Shown here piece after piece: positions 40,823-50,836 of a stretch of DNA of 64,000 bases. The notes under the pieces were generated by a model. The model saw only the letters and a program-made list of their open reading frames with translations. It was not told the origin of the DNA and made no database searches. This DNA comes from Flectonema sp. DT1601. Taxonomy: Eukaryota > Euglenozoa > Diplonemea > Diplonemida > Diplonemidae. The DNA is taken from the NCBI GenBank assembly GCA_964019425.1, contig OZ025782.1:1178001-1242000 (forward strand). The letters are read 5' to 3'. Numbering within the stretch: the first letter of the stretch is position 1; each line of letters begins with the position of its first letter. The position numbers and the translations under genes were made by a program.

Positions 40823-41071
40823 TCAATAATATCCGAACATCTTTAACTTCATACCCGACTGGGAAAGTAATGCACTCATCTGCTTCATTTCTAACTTAGT
40901 ATGACTCCCTACCTTATCAGGACATTTCCCTTTTAAAGGAAATCTCTCAAAGGCTTCATAATTCTTTCGCCATCCTGGGTATTTATGTTCTGAGCAAGTT
41001 GTGAAAGTATTATTCCCACCCATCCGATGCATTGCAAATCCTCCGTCTTCGTTTCCGGCTGGGCTGGACAT
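40823..41071 (-). CDS. Small 82-aa protein, unknown
   Basis: Starts MSSPAGNEDGGF at 41071 and contains YPGWRKNYEAFERFPLKGK and a final MKLKMFGYY. It is basic and probably partly disordered. An acceptor TTTTATCTCACGTAG sits ~20 nt upstream of the ATG, so the position fits the gene grammar of the window. Not recognised. Confidence 0.55.
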   Translation of the reverse strand: MSSPAGNEDGGFAMHRMGGNNTFTTCSEHKYPGWRKNYEAFERFPLKGKCPDKVGSHTKLEMKQMSALLSQSGMKLKMFGYY

Positions 41072-41353
41072 GTTCCTCAAGTGTAACTACGTGAGATAAA
41101 AGGTGGTTATAAAAATAATTTTAAACAAAAAAAAAAAAAAAAAAAAAGCGAGTTTTTTTTAACAACGTGTGATTCCACAAAAAGGTTAGAAACTATGTGA
41201 AACCCCCTCCATCATTAAATAGAAAAAAGAAACTTGGACAGAACAAATCGCACAAATTCAGAACAAAAAAAAAGAAAAAAAGGTCTCTATCATTTTTTGA
41301 CGGGTGTAAACAACACATTAATTTCAGAACACGTGAGAAACTCACTAGTTTGA

Positions 41354-42457
41354 TTAAGTCACAATAGTCTCATCGGATGAAGCCATCGATCTTTTCAACA
41401 TGTGAAGTCCAATCAAAGTTAAACAAGCAGAAACATAACAACAAGCATTAGCTATCAACACAAACAAACTGTTTGCATCATAACCAAGAAGGGTAGGAAC
41501 GATTAAGTAAAAACAAGACTCACAAAACGTTATAATTAAAAATATTGTATCTGGAATGGGATCACGGAAGTTAACATCGACAAACCCAATGGAATACAAC
41601 ACACCATCAGTTATGTATCGAATGATGGTAGTGCTCGTTGACCACTTAGGAAACAGAGAAACAAAAACCCTAACAACAATGATATTTATCAATAAGAATC
41701 CAGACACCAATGCAATGCCACTGATAGTTGATGAGGTAAACAAGAATGACATGTTTAAAAATAATGAAGTCATCCAAAATGAAAAGAAAATAGTGTTTAA
41801 AATCCTCATCTTCATAGGATCTCCTTCTCTAAAACAGAATTCACCCATCGACTCAGCTTGGGCGAATATAGAAGCCGCAAGAGAAGCGCATTTCAAAAAA
41901 GTTAAATCACGTCCTTCGTCGTTGAATATCATACCTCCCTGAAGGACTGTTTGAGGAAGGGCAACTGTTAGTGATAAAATTATTTTAACTTGAAGCATCC
42001 TGATACGAGCAGGTTCACTTCTATCAAAGAAGAAAACATGCGCGTTTTGAATAGGAATTCGGAGATGGAAGGCGTTAAGGATAGGCTGATACCAACAGAA
42101 GGTTGAATCCTTACCAATACCGACATTATTTCTAAACTCATACAGGGATAGTATTTGAGGACCAACCAGTAGAACTGTGAGTGAAAATGCAAAGGGAAAT
42201 GATCCAATACCGATGCTTGCAAAATCTATGAGAATCGCGAAGTCTGTCGAGATATCAAATAACGACGTGATCATCAAAGCGAATCCAACAAATCTCATTG
42301 TCAGTGCTCCCCATTTTCCCAAAACCGGTAATTTGGGTATTTCTATATCAACGTCTATTGAAGTCTCGCTTAGCTGTTTGTCATCTCTATCCTTTCTCTG
42401 ATGAGCTTTCTGTTCAAATCGCTCTTCCCAATTCGTAGTAGAGGAACCACATCCCAT
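41354..42457 (-). CDS. XK-related-like multi-pass membrane protein with MGC lipidation start
   Basis: 367 aa from ATG at 42457; upstream codons lie in an acceptor tract (AAATTGTCAG). It begins MGCGSS, an N-myristoylation plus adjacent Cys-palmitoylation signal. The first ~45 residues are polar. About eight hydrophobic segments follow. The segment FDISTDFAILIDF resembles the 'DxxTDxxxxxx' in the second helix of XK/XKR proteins, and LSLTVALPQTVLQGGM resembles the XKR 'ES-PQ' helix. XKR proteins include lipid scramblases; the resemblance is at topology and motif level only. Immediately upstream lies a MITE-like inverted repeat. Confidence 0.6.
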   Translation of the reverse strand: MGCGSSTTNWEERFEQKAHQRKDRDDKQLSETSIDVDIEIPKLPVLGKWGALTMRFVGFALMITSLFDISTDFAILIDFASIGIGSFPFAFSLTVLLVGPQILSLYEFRNNVGIGKDSTFCWYQPILNAFHLRIPIQNAHVFFFDRSEPARIRMLQVKIILSLTVALPQTVLQGGMIFNDEGRDLTFLKCASLAASIFAQAESMGEFCFREGDPMKMRILNTIFFSFWMTSLFLNMSFLFTSSTISGIALVSGFLLINIIVVRVFVSLFPKWSTSTTIIRYITDGVLYSIGFVDVNFRDPIPDTIFLIITFCESCFYLIVPTLLGYDANSLFVLIANACCYVSACLTLIGLHMLKRSMASSDETIVT

Positions 42458-43065
42458 CGTAGCCAACTGCTTTCTGACAATTTAAAAAAAAAAAAAATAT
42501 TATTACTGTAACCATAAATAACACATGGTGTATAAAAAGTCTCTAAATCTCCAAAAAATGACCAAATCCACCATCTTTATTATATCCAAAGTTGTTATAC
42601 TCCAAATCTTTTTTATACACCATGTTTATTTATAGTTACGGTAGTATATAAGAACGAACAAGGAACATTAAAAAAAAAAGAATACGGTAGTCCCATCCCC
42701 ATCACAATTTTATTATTACTGTTATCCTGAAAGAGAATTAACTTTTAAAAAAGATTTTCCCTTTTTTATAACCAAATACATCTTAATAAGAGTTAGAAGA
42801 GAACGGTAATTGAACTATTTTTAATTAATAATAAAAATCCGTGTTAAAGTTTACATTTTCGTATTTTTGTGACTTTAGTTTTTTTAAATATTAAAAAATG
42901 AGAAGGTATGTTTTTACCTAATTGGAATGAGAAAGCAGTAATTTATCTAACTGACTGACTCCACATTACGATGGATAGCATTTTTTTTTTTCTTTTTTGG
43001 GATAGAAATAATGAAAGCGACGTAATAGGTACGTACAACATGCTTTTATGAGAGGGTAAGAGAGA
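42458..43065. other. Spacer containing an inverted-repeat element
   Basis: AT-rich, with the MITE-like element at 42499-42648 and poly-T and poly-A tracts. No coding frame. Confidence 0.5.
42499..42648. repeat. MITE-like inverted repeat, ~150 bp
   Basis: The left arm (ATTACTGTAACCATAAATAA then CACATGGTGTATAAAAAG) is the near-perfect reverse complement of the right arm (CTTTTTTATACACCATGTTT then ATTTATAGTTACGGTAGTA). The arms are about 38 bp with a ~66-nt loop. Target duplications are unclear. It could be a non-autonomous DNA transposon remnant or a structured RNA. Confidence 0.7.
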
Positions 43066-43265
43066 GTATGAGAGATGGTGTTTGTGGAACATTGATTGGG
43101 TTTTGAATATTAAAATATAATAGACTTTCGATTTTTCTTCATGCGTTCATCTCCTTCTTTGAATAAGACTTCGACAAGCTCTCTGTTTGCGATCATCTTC
43201 GGATTTTCGAGAGGCGTTCACCGCAGTTATTTTTGATCTTTTCCTGATGCCAGTATCCTTAGATG
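43066..43265 (-). pseudogene. Decayed partial duplicate of the 3' end of the adjacent coiled-coil gene
   Basis: 43066-43125 is nearly identical to 43291-43350 (GTATGAGAGAT..., GGAACATTGATTGGGTTTTG, AATATTAAAATATAATAGACT), and 43126-43265 repeats the last ~65 codons and adjoining sequence of the 43335-44978 gene with short deletions and frame disruption. It is a truncated tandem copy, not an independent gene. Confidence 0.85.
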
Positions 43266-43334
43266 TCGTACGACATGTTTTTAAGTGACAGTATGAGAGA
43301 TTGTGTTAGTGGAACATTGATTGGGTTTTGAATA

Positions 43335-44978
43335 TTAAAATATAATAGACTCAGCTGCATTTACTTGAGCCTGAAGTTTTTCGATTTTCTTCATTCGCTC
43401 ATCTCCTTCTTTGAATAAGACTTCGAGTTGACAAGCTCTCTGTTTGCGATCTTCTTCTGATTTTCTGGCGCGTTCACCGCAGTTGTTTTTGATCTTTTCT
43501 TGAAGTTGAATTTCAAGAATTCTGATGCCAGCCTCGATTTCAGAATCCTTAGAGGTTGGCGGAAGGCTACCTGAATCAGCTAAGTTAGAAGAGATCATAA
43601 CATCATTGAAAGTCAGAGCAATCTGTTCCTCAACAAGAGCTGTTTCAATATCCTGAAGCTGAGCGAAGTGATTTTGTTCTTCAATGAGTTTCATTGGTAA
43701 GTTCTCAGCTACTTTCACAGACTGAGCTATCTTCGCGTTATTAAGATCGAATAATGCTTGTTGATGTCTTCTCATTGCTTCTTGAGTTTGAAGTTCTCTC
43801 TCCTTAGCTTTCTCTTCATCTCTTTGTGTTGTCTCTTCCCTTTCAGAAATGATTTCTGCCTGCCTCGAGTAAGTTTCTTGTTCCTGCTTTTTTAGTATTG
43901 CGATTTCATGGTTGTGAGTTTCAGCTTTTCTCTGAGCAGCCTGTAAGTCTGCCTCAGATGTGGTTAGTTTGGTGGTTAATTTTTCCAGAGATTCCTTTTT
44001 TGATGATACTTCGTCTTGTAATTCAGTCAACTGCTTTTTAACTGAAACCTGTTTCTCTAACTCAGCTGATATTTCTTTTTCTTTCTCACTCATGATTTCA
44101 TTGTGCTCAAGATCGAATCGTTGTTGTTTTCTTGCGTGTCGAAGCTCATAGTCGAGGGTTTCAAGAGCTATTTGTAATTGTTTTTCTAATAACCTGTTAA
44201 GTTGAGGAATCTCTGTTGCTGAAGTTAGAACCTCCTGCAGGGCATCTAATCTTTTTGAAAAATTATCAAATCCATCTCCCTCACCCTCTTGTTGAACAAA
44301 CTTATTAAAATTATCTGAAAACTTAAACAAGTCCTTTGATTCACTAATCGGAATGTTACATGACGGACTTCTTAACAATTCATGCATCTTAATTACCTCA
44401 GAGAATGAAAGTTCGTCATCATCAGAAATATTCTTAATAATTGACAACGATCTCATTCTCTCTGTTATAAACACTGCTTCTTGACTGGGAGACGTCGAAG
44501 AGACCTTGTCATAGATAGTGTTCATGCTACTGGCTGTAAATTGCAACTCTGAAAGTTCATTTTGTAATATCTCAGATGCTTTTGTTAAAGAAGTATTTAA
44601 CAGCTGAGAAGCTGTTGATGAGGTTGCTGAAATTCGTTCATCAGTTTCTCTCATTTGATCTTTACATATCGTTAGTTTTGTAACTTCTACTTCAATAGCT
44701 TCGAGTTCGTTCTTTTCCGAGTCGTATGTTTGAATTAGAATGTCGTGGACTGCTTGAAGCTTTGCTTCTTCAACTGCAACTTCCATTAGCATTTCATCGA
44801 TTCGTTGCCTGACAGCAGTACGCTCAGATAATACTTTATCAATATTGTCTTCAACTTGCATCATTTCTGATGCTTTTTGTTTTAACTCTTCCCATTTATC
44901 AGTTGTTTCAGTTGATTCTTCAATGTGCTGTGTAGGTTGTTGTTGTTGCTGTTGCATAGGTTGCTGAAACTGCTGCAT
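43335..44978 (-). CDS. 547-aa coiled-coil protein, Gln-rich N-terminus, unknown
   Basis: Starts MQQFQQPMQQQQQQPTQ. Residues ~30-120, ~225-420 and ~480-540 are charged helix with coiled-coil heptads (for example EVSSKKESLEKLTTKL); a polar region with several Ser/Pro sites separates the first two. No family recognised; likely structural or cytoskeletal. The leader holds a long A tract. A decayed copy of its last ~65 codons lies just downstream. Confidence 0.7.
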   Translation of the reverse strand: MQQFQQPMQQQQQQPTQHIEESTETTDKWEELKQKASEMMQVEDNIDKVLSERTAVRQRIDEMLMEVAVEEAKLQAVHDILIQTYDSEKNELEAIEVEVTKLTICKDQMRETDERISATSSTASQLLNTSLTKASEILQNELSELQFTASSMNTIYDKVSSTSPSQEAVFITERMRSLSIIKNISDDDELSFSEVIKMHELLRSPSCNIPISESKDLFKFSDNFNKFVQQEGEGDGFDNFSKRLDALQEVLTSATEIPQLNRLLEKQLQIALETLDYELRHARKQQRFDLEHNEIMSEKEKEISAELEKQVSVKKQLTELQDEVSSKKESLEKLTTKLTTSEADLQAAQRKAETHNHEIAILKKQEQETYSRQAEIISEREETTQRDEEKAKERELQTQEAMRRHQQALFDLNNAKIAQSVKVAENLPMKLIEEQNHFAQLQDIETALVEEQIALTFNDVMISSNLADSGSLPPTSKDSEIEAGIRILEIQLQEKIKNNCGERARKSEEDRKQRACQLEVLFKEGDERMKKIEKLQAQVNAAESIIF

Positions 44979-45256
44979 AATTCTTTTTTTTTTTTTTGTT
45001 TAGTTTTTTTCACTACTCAAATTTAAACTAACACCACAGGCATTAAATCAATATATAAAAAAGTTATAAACAAATAGTTGATTCTGCGTGTTCCATAAAA
45101 CACCGCAGGAGCCTTAATCTTATACTACTTGTCCCTCTTAGGACTTCAACGGTATACTTTCTCTCATGTGATTGGTTTAAATGTCAAAAAATATTAAAAT
45201 AATAACACAACAAAACAATAAATCAACTGAATGAGGTACACGATGGTTACCCAAAC

Positions 45257-47530
45257 TCAAAGTACCACTCGAGGTTCAATTGTAGAACAAGGTACGAAAT
45301 CTTCTAATTCCCATCGCACGTCATCATATAAATTAGCAGCAATACATCTTTTATTAAACTGACGACCATCAATATGGATAAGTGCTTGAGCCGCACCTTG
45401 AGGTGATCGAAATTTAACAAAAACTCGAACCTGTTCGGCGAGATCTTCAGCTGTCCCTGAAGCAGTTGGAGTAATGTGAATCCGACAGCCTTCTACTAAT
45501 CCGAATGTTGACATTTCAGTTACAATATCCGGAACAAACGAATCATCAATATCACTTGGTGATGCCATGTTCCGTAGTAGTAATGTAGTCGAGAGGAGTG
45601 CTGGTATCGTGAAATCGTTGCTGTCAAATGCCGTGACGCTGTAAAACGACGCAAATACAGTTCGGCCTCCAAACTGCCTTCCGTGCATCACCGTGTAAAC
45701 CTTTGCTGCTTGGCATGGCAGACGAAATTTTATAAAAATTGAAACCGCTTCTTCATCAGAAATGATAGTAAGAGATTGCCATTTCTTTCTTTCATGAATG
45801 ATTAAATCAACAACAGAGTTGGCACCAGATATTCTCTCAGCTTCAGTCCAAATGTCTTCCTTGAGATCAGCGTCTACCTCACCACTCTTAACGGCATTAC
45901 ACAACACTAGAACTTCTGAAGGTTTCCTTGAGCATGCGATCATTCCTTCTTCTTCAATATCAATTTCATCATCATCGTCTTTGATAGTTGATGAGGTAGT
46001 CTTTGCTTGTTTTGATTTTTGAGTTTCAGCAACTCCAACTTTCCTCCAGCTGTGTATTGATTTCTCTGTAGTTTTTCGTTTAGAAGTTGTTTTTGTTTTC
46101 ACTGATATCATTCCATACAACTCTTGAGGAATAGATTGATCGCACTGTTGGAGGTAGTTAACTAATTCAGCTGCCAGCGATAAGTTCGATAAAGTGAAAA
46201 ATGATGTCGACTGCCCCTTCTTTGATAATCTACCACATCTACCAATCCTGTGAATGTATTCTTCCAGAGACTGTGGGAAGTCATAATTTAAAATATGAGA
46301 CACATCAGGGATGTGAATACCACGAGCTAATATACTTGTAGCAATGAGAACACACTTTGATGAGACGTGTTCCTTATAATGACTAAGCATGCTTTCTCTA
46401 CTTTGTTGATCCATTCCACCATGAATTGATAAAACAGGAATTGAATCGTTCAAAATAGTTTTAGTGTAGCGAACGACATCATCAACTCGTTTTTGTGTCG
46501 CACAGAACACTAGTAATTTTGAATGAGAATCGGTGATGTTTTTTGAAATTATGAAATTATTAATAAATTTAACCAAAAGAGATCTTCGTTCATCTTCACC
46601 ATTAAAGACTACAACAGATTGAGACGTACTGGTTGAAATACTGCAAACAGATGACGTAATTCCGATATCTGATTTACTGTTACTACTACCCGACGTCACC
46701 GCAAGTAATGGAAGACCACTCGAGTGAGTGCTAACTGCCAAGTCAAGAACTTCCTTTGGGAATGTTGCCGTCAATAAAACAGTTTGAATATCAGTTCTGA
46801 CATAACTTTTTATCTTTTCTATATAAGGTCCAAATCCAAGACTTAATAATTTATCAGCCTCGTCCAATATTAAAAATGTAACTCGTAAAGTAGATATCAC
46901 TTCAGAAGTTATTAAGTCAATAAGCCTTCCTGGAGTAGCAACCAAGAATTCTATTCTGTGGCATTGCTTTATCTGATCTGCCTTACGAACACCACCGTAG
47001 ATGCAATATGCTCGAATTCTGCAAGTCTCAGCGAACTTTACCGCTTCAGAATAGATTTGAATCGCTAATTCTCTTGTGGGTGGGATTGCTAAGGCTATTG
47101 GACCGTCGTTCTTTTCGAGAAGTGGTTGGTTTATAATATGAATTATTGCTGGAAGGATATATGTAAGAGTCTTGCCTGATCCAGTCTCCGCAACGACAAT
47201 CGAATCAAATCCAGACAATAGTAAAGGCAACGCTTGAGACTGAATCGACGTCCAATTTATAATCCCTAACTCCTCACATTTATCAATCAAGAAACCTGGA
47301 AGCTTAGTTTCATCAAATGACGTTATTGGTTTTGGTATTTTAAGTGGCTCACCTGTTAACTGTGTTACAGTTATGCCTGTTTTAGATTTCCATTCCTCAA
47401 CTTCTTGTTCTGTCCTGTTACTGACTTCTTCACTCTCTTCGTATAAGCTTCTTTCAAATTGAATTAATTTTAAATTTTCCCAATCGGGTATTGATAATTT
47501 TAATTCCAACAACTGCTCGTAGTCTCCCAT
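45257..47530 (-). CDS. DEAD-box RNA helicase fused to two C-terminal UHM (U2AF homology motif) RRMs
   Basis: 757 aa. Helicase motifs in order: Q-motif context PKPITSF (~67-72) and WTSIQSQALP; motif I AETGSGKT (114-121); Ia PTRELA; Ib TPGRLI; II DEAD (223-226); III TAT; IV LLVFCAT; V ATSILARGIHIPDV; VI HRIGRCGR. The core resembles spliceosomal DDX46/Prp5 and DDX42 in its PKPI segment. Residues ~537-635 and ~648-740 are two UHM-type RRMs: each has VLVLCNAV- or LLLRNMAS-like first strands and the diagnostic GRQFGGR and GRQFNKR (Arg-x-Phe) near the end. UHMs bind tryptophan-containing ULM peptides in SF3B1/SF1/U2AF. The protein probably acts in pre-mRNA (cis or trans) splicing at branch-site recognition. 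Motif V has His where Asp is usual. Confidence 0.88.
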   Translation of the reverse strand: MGDYEQLLELKLSIPDWENLKLIQFERSLYEESEEVSNRTEQEVEEWKSKTGITVTQLTGEPLKIPKPITSFDETKLPGFLIDKCEELGIINWTSIQSQALPLLLSGFDSIVVAETGSGKTLTYILPAIIHIINQPLLEKNDGPIALAIPPTRELAIQIYSEAVKFAETCRIRAYCIYGGVRKADQIKQCHRIEFLVATPGRLIDLITSEVISTLRVTFLILDEADKLLSLGFGPYIEKIKSYVRTDIQTVLLTATFPKEVLDLAVSTHSSGLPLLAVTSGSSNSKSDIGITSSVCSISTSTSQSVVVFNGEDERRSLLVKFINNFIISKNITDSHSKLLVFCATQKRVDDVVRYTKTILNDSIPVLSIHGGMDQQSRESMLSHYKEHVSSKCVLIATSILARGIHIPDVSHILNYDFPQSLEEYIHRIGRCGRLSKKGQSTSFFTLSNLSLAAELVNYLQQCDQSIPQELYGMISVKTKTTSKRKTTEKSIHSWRKVGVAETQKSKQAKTTSSTIKDDDDEIDIEEEGMIACSRKPSEVLVLCNAVKSGEVDADLKEDIWTEAERISGANSVVDLIIHERKKWQSLTIISDEEAVSIFIKFRLPCQAAKVYTVMHGRQFGGRTVFASFYSVTAFDSNDFTIPALLSTTLLLRNMASPSDIDDSFVPDIVTEMSTFGLVEGCRIHITPTASGTAEDLAEQVRVFVKFRSPQGAAQALIHIDGRQFNKRCIAANLYDDVRWELEDFVPCSTIEPRVVL

Positions 47531-48628
47531 TTTATTGAAGTCGGGAGAGGGAAGGCTGTCGAAGAGAGAATTATATATTATTTCATACCGAGTAGATGTT
47601 TTCTACCAACTCCCCTTCTCTGATACATATTTTCAAAAATCTGAGAATTGAATAAAAACAACATTACAACGACCATCACCAGAATACTAAGACAACTAAA
47701 ATGCTTATCCTTCTAAACGTAAACGCCAGCAGCAAGCTGGGAAAGGTTTTGACAAAGAGGGGTAAGAATCCATCAAGGGTGGTATGTAACAAATGTCTGT
47801 GGGAGAGTGTCGACAAGGGGAAGGGGCGATGCTTGCTTCCAAACTGTAGAAGCCGAAGGTCACGCAGTAGGAAAAGAGAGAATAATGAGAGACGTCAATT
47901 CCCTTGCAGTACTTTTACAAGAAAGAAGCTGAAAGGGAGTGAGAGTGAAGATTGAAATAATTTTTTACACAATTTTTTTTTTTTTTTTTTCCCCCAATAA
48001 GTCACCCTTTTATTCATCCACAATCTCCTTATTTTTAATAATAAATATAATAGAAAACAAAAAAAAAAAAGCAAGGAGGAATATAACCAAAACCAGAAAA
48101 TAATAAAAAAAAGTTTCAAAAACAAAAAATTGCTTAAGATCCTCACACTGGCAGATAGGCAACTGTATTGCAGGAAACATTCAGAGCGAGTTGTTGTGCA
48201 AACCGTAATTATGCAAAGAACTCCAATCAAATAGAAAGAGCCAATACAGAAAACGTCGAATTAAAATACGAAAAAATAACAATGAGGGTAAATGGCACAA
48301 CGTTACCAACAAAAGGTAGTTATCAGAGACCAGAATTGCAACGACGTGATCAACGAAAGTAGCTGACCACAAAAAGAAGGTGCGTTTTCTTCTCGGAGAA
48401 CGGCTTCCTAAAAGGTTGCCAAAAAAAAAAAAAAAAAAAAAAAAAACCGTTGTCAGAAATAAATAATATCCGACAACGTTCACGATGCTATGGTACAAAC
48501 CGAATCACTAGACCGAAACACCAATAAGACGCAACGCAATTCAAAGCAATTCAAAATAGTTTTCCAACACATTTTGAGATTGAACAATAACCGTGGAGTG
48601 GTTCTCGTCAACACCCCATAGTAGTATA
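47531..48628. other. Spacer, no supported gene
   Basis: About 1.1 kb, A/T tracts at 47970-47992, 48058-48070 and 48421-48446. A small basic plus-strand frame at 47701-47955 and minus-strand frames here lack motifs and go against the window's strand bias or are low-complexity; I do not call them. Confidence 0.5.
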
Positions 48629-50050
48629 TTATAATAAACTCGGAGCCGCAAAGCTCGAAGCACATTGATATGTCTGTGCTACAACACGCGTCTTACTTTC
48701 TCCATCCTTTCTCCGAGTCATAGAAATTAGTAGCTGCTGAGACTCACGATGAGCCGATAAGAAGTCCATTGTGACTTCTTCTCCTTCAGAGTCAGACTGC
48801 TCATCAGAATCTGTATCGTTATTGAATTTAATGTGTTGTTTCATTGATGGGGTAGTCGGGTCGAGAGTAGACAGAAGTTGACCAAACTTAGTGAAAATAC
48901 AAAGTATTCCATGACCATGAATCTGTTGTGGTGTTGGTGGAACAGTTGCCGTGACAGGAGTTGTCGACGTTCTATTAAAGAAAGTAATGATTACCGATTG
49001 CGTATCACAGAGATGACACTTATCCTTATCAAGTGTTAGAGTGAATGGCTGTACTGAACCATAAGGGGCTGGAACTCCTCTTGTCGCGAGGATTTCGGTT
49101 GAAACTGAATTCAGAGCGATGTCCCATTTTACTACTTCAAAACACTGATCTTTTGGTTTTGGTCTGTTCAGCAGTCTGTCTGACCAACGATGCCATGCTC
49201 CAGGTATAGTCCTGCCTCCTTTCGGTTGAATAAAATACGCAACATTGCTACCATCAACTCCAATTACTCGAACGTCTTTCTGTGAACTGTCGTTCACAAA
49301 AAGTTTGTTTTGGTTTCGAACTTGATGTGCTGTCTGAATGTTTATCGCAACTGCTTCTGCTTCACTTCCAGTGTAGCCCTTTAAAACGATGTATTTTCCA
49401 GTTATTAAACAAGAGCGTACTCGACGAAGTGTACAAGACCAGACTGTACACTCACCGGTTGATAAAGTATACATATTTATATCTGAACTTACATCATCAT
49501 GTCCGGGTCTCATTTTACAAACGAGCTTAGCAGGTGTATCTGGTGATGTGCTCAATGATAAAATGTTAGTAAACTTAACTCCTCTAGCTGTCTGTGCTTC
49601 TGTTGGTTTAAGTTTGTGTTTAATAAGACCAGTTGCGAGTGAATAGACTTCTATTAAGTGAGTTGCTAGTACTAACAACATATCATTATGCATGACGCAG
49701 TATAAGACTCTTCTTAGGGTCATTAAATCAGTTTTTCGATTGTTCTGCTGAGTATCTCCCAAAGGATTCAATTTAGTCTTTGAAAGAGTCATCCTGGAGT
49801 CTGTGAATGGTAAATTCTCTCTTGTCAAAGTAAAACAATCATCACCAACTAAATGATAAAGTGTTTTTCCAGGTGGTGGTGCGTCAGGTAGGTACAAACA
49901 CCGTCCCATTCGTCTCCATGCGAGATATCTTTGAAAAACATATTTTGACATCTCCTGCCATTTCGTACTCACGAGTGACAAAGTACCATGCTTCTGTGGA
50001 GGTAAGTACGGAAATACATTAAGCAGAATTTCAGCGATGAGAGCAGGCAT
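48629..50050 (-). CDS. F-box protein with propeller-like C-terminus
   Basis: 473 aa. The first ~45 residues are an F-box (PALIAEILLNVFPYLPPQKHGTLSLVSTKWQEMSKYVFQRYLAWRR). From ~100 the protein is strand-rich with repeated GH/WD-like blades without WD dipeptides (LVLATHLIEVYSLATG, INMYTLSTGECTVWSC, VAYFIQPKGG), suggesting a beta-propeller substrate-recognition region, ending in a Ser/Asp-rich acidic stretch and a short tail. By family, such proteins are SCF ubiquitin-ligase receptors. An acceptor TTATTCTTTTGAGTAG sits ~20 nt before the ATG. Confidence 0.75.
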   Translation of the reverse strand: MPALIAEILLNVFPYLPPQKHGTLSLVSTKWQEMSKYVFQRYLAWRRMGRCLYLPDAPPPGKTLYHLVGDDCFTLTRENLPFTDSRMTLSKTKLNPLGDTQQNNRKTDLMTLRRVLYCVMHNDMLLVLATHLIEVYSLATGLIKHKLKPTEAQTARGVKFTNILSLSTSPDTPAKLVCKMRPGHDDVSSDINMYTLSTGECTVWSCTLRRVRSCLITGKYIVLKGYTGSEAEAVAINIQTAHQVRNQNKLFVNDSSQKDVRVIGVDGSNVAYFIQPKGGRTIPGAWHRWSDRLLNRPKPKDQCFEVVKWDIALNSVSTEILATRGVPAPYGSVQPFTLTLDKDKCHLCDTQSVIITFFNRTSTTPVTATVPPTPQQIHGHGILCIFTKFGQLLSTLDPTTPSMKQHIKFNNDTDSDEQSDSEGEEVTMDFLSAHRESQQLLISMTRRKDGESKTRVVAQTYQCASSFAAPSLL

Positions 50051-50836
50051 TTAGGGGTGTTGTGTATTCCTACTCAAAAGAATAATAATAATAAATAACG
50101 CAAGTAAATAAGCCGCTTCTTTTGTTTAAAATATCTAACACCTCCGACATCTGGTGTGAATACACTTCAACGAGTCAAAAAATAGACTCAGGTCGCCCCA
50201 GCTTTAAAAAGCCCGTGCAACTCTACATAATATGCCTTAATAGCATGCTTCCCATAACGACATCGCGTTATCATAGAGAGAGAGAGAGGAAGAGAGGTGT
50301 CAATAGTGACAGCTACATAAACCGTTTTAAAAGTTATATACAGCAAGCAAATTGAAAAGACGATCACATAGGCAATGAATCCCATATTGATGCAAAAATA
50401 TGAAAAGAATATTCGGATTTTTTTTATGTTTTTGCAAATAAAAAAAAAAAAAAAAAAAATGAAAATAAAAATAAAAAAAGGAGAGATTGATTGAAGTAAT
50501 CAATTGTGCAGATTCATTTTATTCTATTCAAAAAAATTAAAAAAAAACTTTTCCATCGGATTGGAGGGAAAATAATAATAAAAAAAGAGAGAAAAGACAC
50601 AAAACTATACTTGGCTCTGTGCTACACTTATCTGAAAGACTTCAGTACAGAAAGTGGATACAAATTGTGATCAATTTGGGAATAAATTTATCATAATTTT
50701 AAAAAAAAATAAGAAAGTACAAGAAAAAGGTTCCAATATACCACAGCGAATGTGAAAAATAAACATCAAAAAATAATAATAATAAGTTATAACAAAATTA
50801 ATTCCACTCAGAAATCGACTATACAAACAACGGTAG
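50051..50836. other. Spacer, no gene seen
   Basis: Contains a (GA)n microsatellite near 50275-50296, A tracts near 50441-50460 and 50700-50730. Nothing further is recognised. Confidence 0.5.

Noticed and set aside
47701-47955. 84-aa basic plus-strand ORF with CxxC
   Set aside because: Only plus-strand candidate of note but lacks an acceptor-like leader, any recognised fold and strand agreement; too weak to call.
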